DNA of 64,000 nt, taken from NCBI RefSeq assembly GCF_014639155.1, contig NZ_BMFT01000001.1, positions 3,087,045 to 3,151,044 on the forward strand. The letters run 5' to 3'. Positions 56,439 to 64,000 of this stretch are shown here, in pieces. Numbering within the stretch: position 1 is the stretch's first letter; each line of letters opens with the position of its first letter. Made by a program: the position numbers and the translations under genes. This DNA comes from Paenibacillus segetis (GTDB lineage: Bacteria > Bacillota > Bacilli > Paenibacillales > Paenibacillaceae). Under the pieces are notes generated by a model. That model worked only from the letters and a program-made list of their open reading frames with translations. It had not been told where the DNA came from and made no database searches.

Positions 56439-56983
56439 CCTGATACACCACCTTTCTGATAATCTTGGAGTAATTGTTGAAGCTGTTGTCTGGCCCTAAA
56501 CAAATAGGATTTCACTGTGTTCAGTGGCAAATTCAAACAGTCAGCAATTTCGTTATAAGAGAAGTCTTGTAAATATCTTAGAACAATAACCGTACGATGC
56601 TGTTCTGGAAGCTGCTCAATCGCTTCACGAATATCTTGTGCAATATAGCCGGACATTACTTCACGTTCAACGCTCTCTTTGCCTTCAAAAACAAGTTCAT
56701 GCTCATCAATAGATACCGTCGGTTTGTTTCTCCGAAACTTATCGATACAAATGTTCCTGACGATTCTTTGCACCCAAGTTTTGAACTGTGCTTTTTCTTC
56801 ATAGGAGTTAATCTTGGTATAAATTCGAATAAGTGCTTCTTGAGCAGCATCATGAGCGTCCTGTTCATTGTTCAAAATGTAGTAAGCCGTCCGATACACA
56901 TCGTTTTCAATCTCTCGCAATAGGGTGATTAGAGCGTCGCGATCGCCCGTTTGAGCGGCTCTGATGAGTCCCTGCTCCACCAC
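56435..56983 (-). CDS. ECF RNA polymerase sigma factor
   Basis: A 182-residue group IV sigma factor, SigW-like. Region 2 spans about 25-90 (DVYRTAYYILNNEQDAHDAAQEALIRIY; QFKTWVQRIVRNICIDKFRR) and region 4 about 120-170 (EAIEQLPEQHRTVIVLRYLQDFSYNEIADCLNLPLNTVKSYLFRARQQL). It starts with GTG after GGGGGAG. The next gene is its anti-sigma factor. Envelope stress is the likely trigger, by family analogy. Confidence 0.92.
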   Translation of the reverse strand: MVEQGLIRAAQTGDRDALITLLREIENDVYRTAYYILNNEQDAHDAAQEALIRIYTKINSYEEKAQFKTWVQRIVRNICIDKFRRNKPTVSIDEHELVFEGKESVEREVMSGYIAQDIREAIEQLPEQHRTVIVLRYLQDFSYNEIADCLNLPLNTVKSYLFRARQQLQQLLQDYQKGGVSG

Positions 56984-57012
56984 AAAGGCTCCCCCTTCCT
57001 TGCAACCTTACT

Positions 57013-57039
57013 GACGATATTGTCCGACAATATGTTGCA
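57013..57039 (-). promoter_or_regulatory. Candidate autoregulated ECF promoter with palindromic spacer
   Basis: On the minus strand TGCAAC (57034-57039), a 17-bp spacer and CGTC (57013-57016) resemble an ECF promoter for the sigma gene, 30 bp before its start. The whole spacer is a perfect palindrome, ATATTGTC-N-GACAATAT (57017-57033). Confidence 0.6.
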
Positions 57040-57219
57040 TTCTTGTTACTTTTTTTGAAATATTTTTTACGAAACATTTTACATTCACTTTTAGGAGGAA
57101 AAATATGATATCTCAACTCATCTAGAATACCAAAAAAAACAGAGTGCGTCATCCAGTGCCCTATTTGTCTAGTATCCGTAGCCATTTTATATGAAGATAA
57201 AGAGGCAATGCAAATATCA

Positions 57220-59838
57220 CTACCGGAACATGTGGCGGACACGTAATTCTCCAGCTTTCACTTCCATCTGGATCTCACCATTCTGATCGGTTCGTAGAAT
57301 ATCAGTGCCCTGTCCCAGCAATCGCTCTACTACAGCAGGATAAGGATGACCATAGCTATTGGAGGCACCGACAGAAATAACCGCCATCACCGGATTCCAG
57401 TAGGTAAGCCAAGCCTGGGAGGACGATGTTTTACTTCCGTGGTGAGCTACTTTCAGCACATCGATATTATGATCCTGAGGAGGAGAAGGCGTTTGGTTAT
57501 CGATCTCAATAACTTTTAGCTCTGCCGCTTCATCCATATCACCAGTGAAAAGAAAGGAAGAGCCATCCATTTGTAACCGAAACACCACAGATTCATGATT
57601 CTGCTCCTGTATGTAAGGAATTTCACCAGTACGATTCTCCGTTGGCTTGGGGGATAAAAATTCGAGGGTTGTCCGTTCATCTGGCTTAAGCAACATTCCC
57701 CGTGATACGGAATATATGGGAATATCCTTTGCGATCGCCGTAGACATCAGCTTCGTCACCGTCTTCGAATCCGTTAAACTCCCATTCATGATTACAGAAT
57801 TGACAGGGAAATGCTCTAGAACAGCTTGCAAGCCACCTACATGATCCTGATCCCCATGCGTCATGATTACAACATCAAGAGTATGAATCCCGCGTTTTTT
57901 AAGGAGCGGAACGACTGTCTTGGCTCCTACTTCATAGGGATCCTTCCTATCTCTCCAGCTATCTCCTGGTTTTCTAAAAGAGACTGTACCCCCTCCGTCC
58001 ACCAATATGTTCTTACCATCCGGAGTAGTCATGAGAGTACAATCACCTTGACCGACATCGATAAATTGTACATGTCCCGTACCCTTACTATTAACTGGTT
58101 GATAACCAATCAATAACAGCAGTATTGTACAGCCCGCTAGCATCACTTGCAGCCCTACTCTTCCCCATACTAGACGGGAATTTACATCAAGAGTACTACG
58201 GCGATTATCGTGGTCTTGCAGGGGTTGAAGCGGAACCGTATCGTCCAAAGCTGAAATAGTGGAAGCCAGGTCCAATTGATTCCTCCGAGACATGGAATAC
58301 AGCAAAAAGTAGACAACTCCATAAAACGATAGGATCCAGATTAAAGAAGGTGATTTCCAATATGTCATAAATCCAGGCAGACCATTCAACCACTCCGTGA
58401 CCATAAATGTACCTGAATTAAGAAACCGAACTGGGTAGGTGATCCATTGACCTAACGGGAGCCACACCATTCCCAGTAACAAAGCGGCTGTACCGAGAGG
58501 TAACGTAACGACACTGATCACAGGAACTAAGAATAAATTTGCAGCTATTGATAAAAGCGAGAATTGGTTGAAATAATATATGGTCAGAGGAAAAGATACG
58601 ATCTGTGCAGCAACAGTAATGGCAACAGCACCTCTAATCTTCTGTGGAAGCCATTTGAAGTAAGGAGTCAGTAAAGGAACAAATAAAATCAATCCCGCCG
58701 TGACTGCAAAAGAGAGCTGAAAACTGACATTGAGTAAGAAATACGGCTCCCAGAATAACATGACGAGCGCAGCGGCCGATAGAACATTCAGCCCATCCTT
58801 CAGTAATCCACGCCTTAGCAAATAAACGCCAAGCATCGACATGATTCCCGAACGAATGACCGATGGAGAGAAGCCCGTAATAAGTACATAAGCAGGTAAA
58901 AACCAGAAGACAATCAGCAAGGCCCTCTCTCGAGTCACACGACATAGACGAAGTACAGCAAAAATAAGACTTATGTTAATTGCTACATGACTACCGGAAA
59001 TCGCTAATATATGTGTCAATCCAAGCCCAGTAAATTGGTCATATTTATCTTGGTCCAAATCATCAGAAAGTCCAATTATGAGCCCCTTCATAAACCCTGC
59101 TTGCCAGTCTGGAAATAACCGCCCGATAATCTCACCGATACCATAACGCCTATCGTCAATCCATCCAAAGAAGGTGGCGGTAGTAAAGGTACCTGTTGTT
59201 AGCTCTAACGCTGAAGCTCCCTTTGCCTTGAACAACCAGTGAATTCGCTTATTATGTAAGTACTCACGATAATTAAATCCCCCATAATTTGTTGCAGTTG
59301 CAGGAGACGCTATACTTCCAGCTAACTTAATATGATCTCCCCTGCCCCATTTTGCAGCAATTCCAAGTTCCTCAGGAGAGGCAAGTCGAAGCTGAACCAT
59401 CACGCGTTCTCCAGCAACTCCCTTCTCTCTGCCAGTAGCCTTCTGTCCACTTTCCACGGGGATATTAACCCTGATCGTTGTCAAAGCCAGCGTAAAATCG
59501 GCTCGATCTCCATCGATGTCCACCGCAGATACAATCGTCCCTTCAGCGAAAACCGCTAGCTCTTCGACTTTAGCAGTTGCACCCCCCGCATACAGCGCCT
59601 CTGGAATGTGACTCACATTTCTTCCATCGTTATAAACCCAATATGCAGCGCCCAGAGAGAACGCTAGCCAAAGAAGGAGCATCTGCTTCCATGAACAATG
59701 TCCAATAAGCTTCAGGAATGGGCATAACAACGACACTCCAGCACAAAGTAGCCATAACGACGATCCATTATATAGATAAGCCATACCGCTTCCAACAATC
59801 CAGCAACAGGCAGTAACAGCTAGTGGTCTTCGGCTCAT
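57220..59838 (-). CDS. comEC: DNA uptake channel protein ComEC/Rec2
   Basis: An 872-residue membrane protein for DNA import in competence. N-terminal DUF4131/OB-fold part (residues about 1-230), the polytopic competence domain (HILAISGSHVAINISLIFAV; LSFAVTAGLILFVPLL; TLPLGTAALLLGMVWLPLG), and a C-terminal metallo-beta-lactamase domain with FIDVGQGDCTLM, MTHGDQDHVGGLQAV and VLKVAHHGSKTSSS. All are usual ComEC hallmarks. A terminator separates it from comEB, so it has its own promoter. Whether this strain is naturally competent is unknown. Confidence 0.95.
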   Translation of the reverse strand: MSRRPLAVTACCWIVGSGMAYLYNGSSLWLLCAGVSLLCPFLKLIGHCSWKQMLLLWLAFSLGAAYWVYNDGRNVSHIPEALYAGGATAKVEELAVFAEGTIVSAVDIDGDRADFTLALTTIRVNIPVESGQKATGREKGVAGERVMVQLRLASPEELGIAAKWGRGDHIKLAGSIASPATATNYGGFNYREYLHNKRIHWLFKAKGASALELTTGTFTTATFFGWIDDRRYGIGEIIGRLFPDWQAGFMKGLIIGLSDDLDQDKYDQFTGLGLTHILAISGSHVAINISLIFAVLRLCRVTRERALLIVFWFLPAYVLITGFSPSVIRSGIMSMLGVYLLRRGLLKDGLNVLSAAALVMLFWEPYFLLNVSFQLSFAVTAGLILFVPLLTPYFKWLPQKIRGAVAITVAAQIVSFPLTIYYFNQFSLLSIAANLFLVPVISVVTLPLGTAALLLGMVWLPLGQWITYPVRFLNSGTFMVTEWLNGLPGFMTYWKSPSLIWILSFYGVVYFLLYSMSRRNQLDLASTISALDDTVPLQPLQDHDNRRSTLDVNSRLVWGRVGLQVMLAGCTILLLLIGYQPVNSKGTGHVQFIDVGQGDCTLMTTPDGKNILVDGGGTVSFRKPGDSWRDRKDPYEVGAKTVVPLLKKRGIHTLDVVIMTHGDQDHVGGLQAVLEHFPVNSVIMNGSLTDSKTVTKLMSTAIAKDIPIYSVSRGMLLKPDERTTLEFLSPKPTENRTGEIPYIQEQNHESVVFRLQMDGSSFLFTGDMDEAAELKVIEIDNQTPSPPQDHNIDVLKVAHHGSKTSSSQAWLTYWNPVMAVISVGASNSYGHPYPAVVERLLGQGTDILRTDQNGEIQMEVKAGELRVRHMFR

Positions 59839-59863
59839 ATTTCATTTCCCTCCTTTTACGCAC

Positions 59864-59908
59864 ATAAAAAAGAACCTCCTCTGCCCTAACCGGCAGATGG
59901 AGGTTCTT
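59864..59908 (-). terminator. Terminator after comEB
   Basis: AGAACCTCC (59871-59879) with CTGCC pairs with GGCAG and GGAGGTTCT (59899-59907); the minus strand continues TTTTTT. The end of the comEA-comEB transcript. Confidence 0.88.
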
Positions 59909-59952
59909 CCTCAATCTTTCCTAATGTGACCACTCTTTGTGATCATGTACGA

Positions 59953-60471
59953 TTAATCCTCAACCTTCCCCGCTGCCTCTTGGGGCGGCTGATAGGCATC
60001 CAAACGACGAAAGGTAATCCCTTTCTGAGCCATCATTGCGGACACCTTCCCCGTATCCTTAGGATACGGGCGATGAAATACGATTTCCGTAATTCCACTA
60101 TTCGCAAGCATGTTCGCACATGTCCAGCAAGGTTCATCCGTGACATAAACACTAGAGCCCTCACGGTCAATTCGATCCGTGAACAGCAGTAGATTCTGCT
60201 CAGCATGTATTGTACGTACGCAGCGCTGTTTTTTGATCATCTTTTCCTCGCCGTTCACGTTAGTCAATTCATACTCTTCCGCAATCATACACCCTGCCTC
60301 CGAGCAATCGGGAACGCCTGACGGCGCCCCATTATACGCTGTTCCAAGCAACTTCTTACCTTGAACCAACACGGCGCCTACATGCCGACGGTTACACCGT
60401 GAACGTGTCGACACCATGTAAGCAATATCCATGAAATACGTATCCCAATCTTTACGTGTGTCATGATCCAT
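59953..60471 (-). CDS. comEB: dCMP deaminase family protein ComEB
   Basis: A 172-residue cytidine/deoxycytidylate deaminase-family enzyme. The zinc site is HAEQN (H-A-E) and PCWTCANML (PCxxC). An HxC-type second zinc site is suggested by CNRRHVGAV and CSEAGCMI. It deaminates dCMP to dUMP; its role in competence is unclear even in B. subtilis. It lies between comEA and comEC. Confidence 0.93.
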   Translation of the reverse strand: MDHDTRKDWDTYFMDIAYMVSTRSRCNRRHVGAVLVQGKKLLGTAYNGAPSGVPDCSEAGCMIAEEYELTNVNGEEKMIKKQRCVRTIHAEQNLLLFTDRIDREGSSVYVTDEPCWTCANMLANSGITEIVFHRPYPKDTGKVSAMMAQKGITFRRLDAYQPPQEAAGKVED

Positions 60472-60490
60472 CCTTCATGTCTCCTGTTCT

Positions 60491-61024
60491 TTAAAGCCCA
60501 ATATGAGGCTTCATTTTTTGCAGCATCTTGTCGCCAATTCCTTTCACCTTAGTAAGGTCATCTACAGAAGTGAAAGCTCCATGCGCATTACGATAATCTA
60601 CAATGGCTTGTGCTTTCTTTGCTCCGATACCAGGGATATTCTGCAGCTCCATCAGTCCAGCTGTGTTTATGTTAATCAAACCACTTTGACTTTGCTGCTG
60701 TTGCGGTTCTGGCGAAGGAGAAGCAACCTTCTCAGGTTCAACTAATCCTATTTCTCCCGATGATGGGCTTGTAGTCCCCGTAACCTCCGGTTTATTGGCA
60801 TCAGCGACAGACATCGTGGTATTGCTCACTTCAGTACCACTCTGTATCTGTGCGGAATCAACATTTGTTTGCATAGCCGCTACCACTTCTTTATTCACAG
60901 GAACCCAACCTTCAATACCAGGATCACTGTTCCCACCAATAGCCGCGAACATGAGGCCAGCCCCTATGATTGCCGAAACTGCCGAAATTAACATATACTC
61001 CTTTTTCACTTCATACGCCTCCAT
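60491..61024 (-). CDS. comEA: DNA-binding competence protein ComEA
   Basis: A 177-residue membrane-anchored DNA receptor. One N-terminal span (YMLISAVSAIIGAGLMFAAIGG), a linker rich in Ser/Pro/Gln (LVEPEKVASPSPEPQQQQSQSG) and the helix-hairpin-helix domain (INTAGLMELQNIPGIGAKKAQAIVDYRNAHGAFTSVDDLTKVKGIGDKMLQKMKPHI). It binds DNA outside the membrane and passes it to ComEC. Divergent from comER as in B. subtilis. Confidence 0.94.
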   Translation of the reverse strand: MEAYEVKKEYMLISAVSAIIGAGLMFAAIGGNSDPGIEGWVPVNKEVVAAMQTNVDSAQIQSGTEVSNTTMSVADANKPEVTGTTSPSSGEIGLVEPEKVASPSPEPQQQQSQSGLININTAGLMELQNIPGIGAKKAQAIVDYRNAHGAFTSVDDLTKVKGIGDKMLQKMKPHIGL

Positions 61025-61125
61025 CTTAAAAGAATCTGTCTTTCAAGGTCATGAAGATCCAGTCAAGATGCATACATATATAAATGACGAAGAACTGTGC
61101 ACTCAGCACGGAAAGGGGATTTAGG

Positions 61126-61971
61126 ATGAAGGTAGCTTTCATCGGGACAGGATCTATGGGTAGTTTACTAATTGGAGCCTTCCTGCGTTCCGGTGCTTTA
61201 CACCCGCACAATATTTATGCCACCAATCGTTCCTCACATAAAGCAGAACTGTTAGCCAAACGACATCCCGGACTTCATATCACCCACAGCAATGTGGAAG
61301 CTGCGCGGGGAAGCCATATTATATTTCTCTGTGTGAAACCGCTCGATTTCCCTGATGTAATCTCAGAAATCAAGCATGTTCTGAACGAGGAGCAAATTGT
61401 CATTTCCATCACAAGTCCTGTCCTTATCCAAAAGCTTGAGAACCTCATTCCATCCAAAGTAGCCAAGATCATTCCTAGTATTACGAATTCAGTACATAGC
61501 GGAGCCTCACTCTGCATTTACGGAGAGAGGATCCAGCCTGAGAATCGAATCCTGCTGGAACAACTCATGTCGTCTGTAGGAACCCCGCTTGTCCTGAAAG
61601 AGACGGAGACACGAATCGCCTCCGATATCGCGAGCTGTGGTCCGGCCTTCATCACATACTTCCTACAGCAATGGATAGATTCAGCCACAGAGCTTACGGG
61701 TATTTCAAGAAGAGAAGCCACCATTCTGGGGGCAGAGATGCTTGTAGGTACCGGCAAATTGCTGACAGAAGGTGGCTTTACAATGGAAGAGCTACAACGA
61801 CGAGTCGCAGTCCCAGGCGGCGTTACCGCCCAAGGATTAGCGATTCTAGAATCACGTCTGCAAGGTGTGTTCCCTAGCCTGATTGAAGTCACACATCGTA
61901 AATACGATGAGGACCTCAGCAAGCTAGAAACATTGTTTAATAACTCCGCACAGAATACAACTACAGACTAA
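61126..61971 (+). CDS. comER: Late competence protein ComER (P5C reductase-like)
   Basis: A 281-residue protein of the pyrroline-5-carboxylate reductase superfamily. MKVAFIGTGSMGSLLIGAFL is the NADP-binding Rossmann start; HIIFLCVKPLDFPDVIS and VAKIIPSITNSVHSGASLC follow; SDIASCGPAFITYFLQQWIDSA and VAVPGGVTAQGLAILES are the dimer/active-site helices. The start at 61126 has AAGGGGATTTAGG upstream. Its reaction is unproven; in B. subtilis it is not required for competence. Confidence 0.92.
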   Translation: MKVAFIGTGSMGSLLIGAFLRSGALHPHNIYATNRSSHKAELLAKRHPGLHITHSNVEAARGSHIIFLCVKPLDFPDVISEIKHVLNEEQIVISITSPVLIQKLENLIPSKVAKIIPSITNSVHSGASLCIYGERIQPENRILLEQLMSSVGTPLVLKETETRIASDIASCGPAFITYFLQQWIDSATELTGISRREATILGAEMLVGTGKLLTEGGFTMEELQRRVAVPGGVTAQGLAILESRLQGVFPSLIEVTHRKYDEDLSKLETLFNNSAQNTTTD

Positions 61972-61987
61972 TCATCACAAGGGGCAA

Positions 61988-64000
61988 TTAACCAACGACA
62001 ATGTTAACAAGTTTGCCTGGTACAGCAATAACTTTACGAACCGTCTTGCCTTCTACAGCTTGCTTCACGTTAGGCAAATTCATGCTATGTTCTTGCATGG
62101 CTGCTTGATCAAGATCTTTGGAAATCTTGGTCCGATCAACGATTTTACCATTGACCTGTACGACGATTTCCACTTCGGAGTCAACCGTCCATGCCTCTTC
62201 AAAAGTTGGCCATGGTTCATAGGTTACACTCTCTTGGTGACCCAAGCGCTCCCACAGTTCTTCGGCGATATGTGGTGCAAGTGGTGATAACATTTGCACA
62301 AAGTTCTCCGCAGCTTCTTGAGGAATGCTGTCAGCTTTGTATGCGTCGTTAACAAAGATCATCAATTGGCTGATCGCTGTATTGAAACGTAGCGCCTCAA
62401 GATCTTCGGTTACTTTCTTGATCGTTTTGTGCCAAGTACGTTTAAACTCATCGCTACCTTGGTCGCCGCCAATCTTAGCATTCAAGCTGCCATCTTCCGC
62501 GATAAACAGACGCCATACCCGGGATAAGAAACGATGGGCGCCTTCTACACCGTTAGTACTCCACGGTTTAGTAGCTTCCAATGGACCCATGAACATTTCA
62601 TATATCCGAAGCGTATCGGCACCGTGCTCGTTCACGATCACATCCGGGTTAATCACGTTTCCACGGGATTTACTCATTTTTTCATTGTTCGTCCCGAGAA
62701 TCATGCCTTGGTTAACAAGCTTATGGAACGGCTCTTTCGTAGAAACAACACCGATATCGTACAGCACCTTGTGCCAGAATCGAGCATATAGCAAGTGAAG
62801 CACGGCATGCTCGGCACCGCCAATATAGAGATCTACAGGCAACCATTCCTGTTGCTTCTCTTTAGAGCACAATTCCTTATCATTTCGAGGATCGATATAC
62901 CGCAGATAATACCAGCAGCTTCCCGCCCATTGCGGCATCGTGTTCGTCTCGCGGCGCGCTGGTAAGCCGGTCTCCGGATCGATTGTGTTCACCCACTCGG
63001 TTACGTTAGCAAGCGGAGATTCACCCGTTCCGGATGGTTTAATTTGATCAACATCTGGCAATAACACTGGTAGCTGATCTTCAGAAACTGGCTTCATCGT
63101 ACCGTCTTCAAGATGTAGAATTGGGATAGGCTCGCCCCAATACCGTTGACGGCTGAACAGCCAGTCGCGAAGACGATAAGTTACTTTACCGCAACCCTTG
63201 CCGTTCTCCTCTAACCATGCAATCATCGCTTTAATCGCTTCTTCATTACGAAGCCCATTTAGGAAATCAGAATTAACGTGTGGTCCATCACCAGCATAAG
63301 CTTCTTTGGTTAGGTCTCCACCCGATACTACCTCAATGATATCCAACTGGAATTGCTTCGCGAATTCATAATCGCGCTCGTCATGCCCAGGAACCGCCAT
63401 AATCGCACCTGTACCATAACCAGCCAATACGTAATCCGCAATCCAGATCGGTAATTTGGCACCATTTACTGGATTAATCGCATAGGCACCCGTAAACACA
63501 CCTGTCTTATCCTTGGCAAGATCTGTACGTTCTAGATCACTCTTACGAGCTGCCTGTTCTTGATAAGCTTTAATGGCATCGCGCTGCGCTTCCGTCATAA
63601 TCTTGGCAACCAGTTCATGCTCCGGTGCAAGTACCGCATAGCTAGCACCAAACAAGGTGTCAGGACGTGTTGTAAAGACGGTCAAAGTCTCATCATGTCC
63701 ATCAATCTTGAACACGACTTCAGCACCTTCGGATTTACCAATCCAGTTACGCTGCATATCCTTAATACTTTCTGTCCAATCCAATTCTTCCAGATCTTCC
63801 AGTAGTCTTTCCGCATATTCCGTAATCTTTAGTACCCACTGGCGCATCGGCTTACGTACAACCGGATGTCCACCACGTTCACTCTTACCGTCGATAACTT
63901 CTTCATTCGCTAGTACCGTACCTAGAGCAGGACACCAGTTCACAGGAACTTCAGCTACATAAGCGAGCCCTCTATTATAGAGCTGGATAAAAATCCATTG
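61988..64000 (-). CDS. leuS: Leucyl-tRNA synthetase (partial, 5' end missing)
   Basis: The last 670 residues of LeuS; the gene runs off the right edge, with the HIGH motif and N-terminal end outside. The frame is open to the window edge ([19 protein letters not shown] before [15 protein letters not shown]). Visible are the CP1 editing domain ([46 protein letters not shown]), the KMSKS loop in [16 protein letters not shown], and the anticodon-binding and C-terminal domains ([28 protein letters not shown]). It charges tRNA-Leu and removes norvaline. Confidence 0.97.
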   Translation of the reverse strand, partial: QWIFIQLYNRGLAYVAEVPVNWCPALGTVLANEEVIDGKSERGGHPVVRKPMRQWVLKITEYAERLLEDLEELDWTESIKDMQRNWIGKSEGAEVVFKIDGHDETLTVFTTRPDTLFGASYAVLAPEHELVAKIMTEAQRDAIKAYQEQAARKSDLERTDLAKDKTGVFTGAYAINPVNGAKLPIWIADYVLAGYGTGAIMAVPGHDERDYEFAKQFQLDIIEVVSGGDLTKEAYAGDGPHVNSDFLNGLRNEEAIKAMIAWLEENGKGCGKVTYRLRDWLFSRQRYWGEPIPILHLEDGTMKPVSEDQLPVLLPDVDQIKPSGTGESPLANVTEWVNTIDPETGLPARRETNTMPQWAGSCWYYLRYIDPRNDKELCSKEKQQEWLPVDLYIGGAEHAVLHLLYARFWHKVLYDIGVVSTKEPFHKLVNQGMILGTNNEKMSKSRGNVINPDVIVNEHGADTLRIYEMFMGPLEATKPWSTNGVEGAHRFLSRVWRLFIAEDGSLNAKIGGDQGSDEFKRTWHKTIKKVTEDLEALRFNTAISQLMIFVNDAYKADSIPQEAAENFVQMLSPLAPHIAEELWERLGHQESVTYEPWPTFEEAWTVDSEVEIVVQVNGKIVDRTKISKDLDQAAMQEHSMNLPNVKQAVEGKTVRKVIAVPGKLVNIVVG

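Overview
The window is chromosomal DNA from a spore-forming Bacillales bacterium, most likely Paenibacillus. It holds spoIIP, gpr, the comE cluster, an SLH-anchored surface glycosidase, and a gene order (comER-comEA-comEB-comEC ... holA-rpsT-gpr-spoIIP-(yqxA-like)-lepA-hemW-hrcA-grpE-dnaK-dnaJ-prmA-rsmE-mtaB) that matches the Bacillus subtilis yqe/com region.

Region 1 (1-10.6 kb) is the most unusual part. It is an integron-like gene-cassette array. Eleven structured repeats of about 145-200 bp alternate with single small genes, all on the minus strand. Each repeat ends in short inverted cores of the form GTTRRRY / RYYYAAC or close variants, has a second paired arm (GTATTCACG / CGTGAATAC), and folds internally through stems whose sequences differ between copies but keep pairing, as in integron attC sites. 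For every complete cassette the core before the gene matches the core after that same gene, while the two cores of one linear repeat often differ. Cut-and-paste of circular cassettes at G|TT predicts exactly this. The cargo is typical for cassettes: GNAT acetyltransferases, a nucleotidyltransferase, VOC and SRPBCC proteins, DUF proteins and a HEPN-type protein. A twelfth, divergent hairpin element (9292-9381) lies between the array and a tyrosine recombinase gene and could be the attI-like insertion site. The recombinase reads in the same direction as the cassettes, lacks the IntI-specific insertion, and is split by an in-frame TAA before its HxxR...H...Y catalytic half.

Region 2 (10.7-17.7 kb) holds a GNAT gene, a three-gene ABC-2 exporter, an RlmI-like rRNA methyltransferase, a Na/Pi cotransporter-family protein, a NUDIX hydrolase and a non-coding stretch of degenerate repeats.

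Region 3 (17.7-31.6 kb) is the heat-shock and translation block: CIRCE-controlled hrcA-grpE-dnaK-dnaJ followed by prmA, a site-2 protease, rsmE and mtaB, with hemW and lepA upstream. A small membrane protein at 22.3 kb has an exact ECF-type promoter.

Region 4 (31.7-50.3 kb) is a mannan-utilisation island placed between lepA and the yqxA-like/spoIIP genes, which are neighbours in B. subtilis. A cell-surface SLH-GH26 mannanase and a CE7 esterase would act on the polymer. A sugar ABC transporter (no ATPase gene here) would import the oligosaccharides. A GH113-like mannosidase, a cellobiose/mannobiose 2-epimerase and two GH130 phosphorylases would finish degradation inside the cell. Two LacI regulators, a chemoreceptor and cre-like sites supply control.

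Region 5 (50.4-64 kb) returns to core genes: spoIIP, gpr, rpsT, holA, an ECF sigma/anti-sigma pair whose likely promoter has a 17-bp palindromic spacer, comEC, comEB, comEA, comER and a partial leuS.
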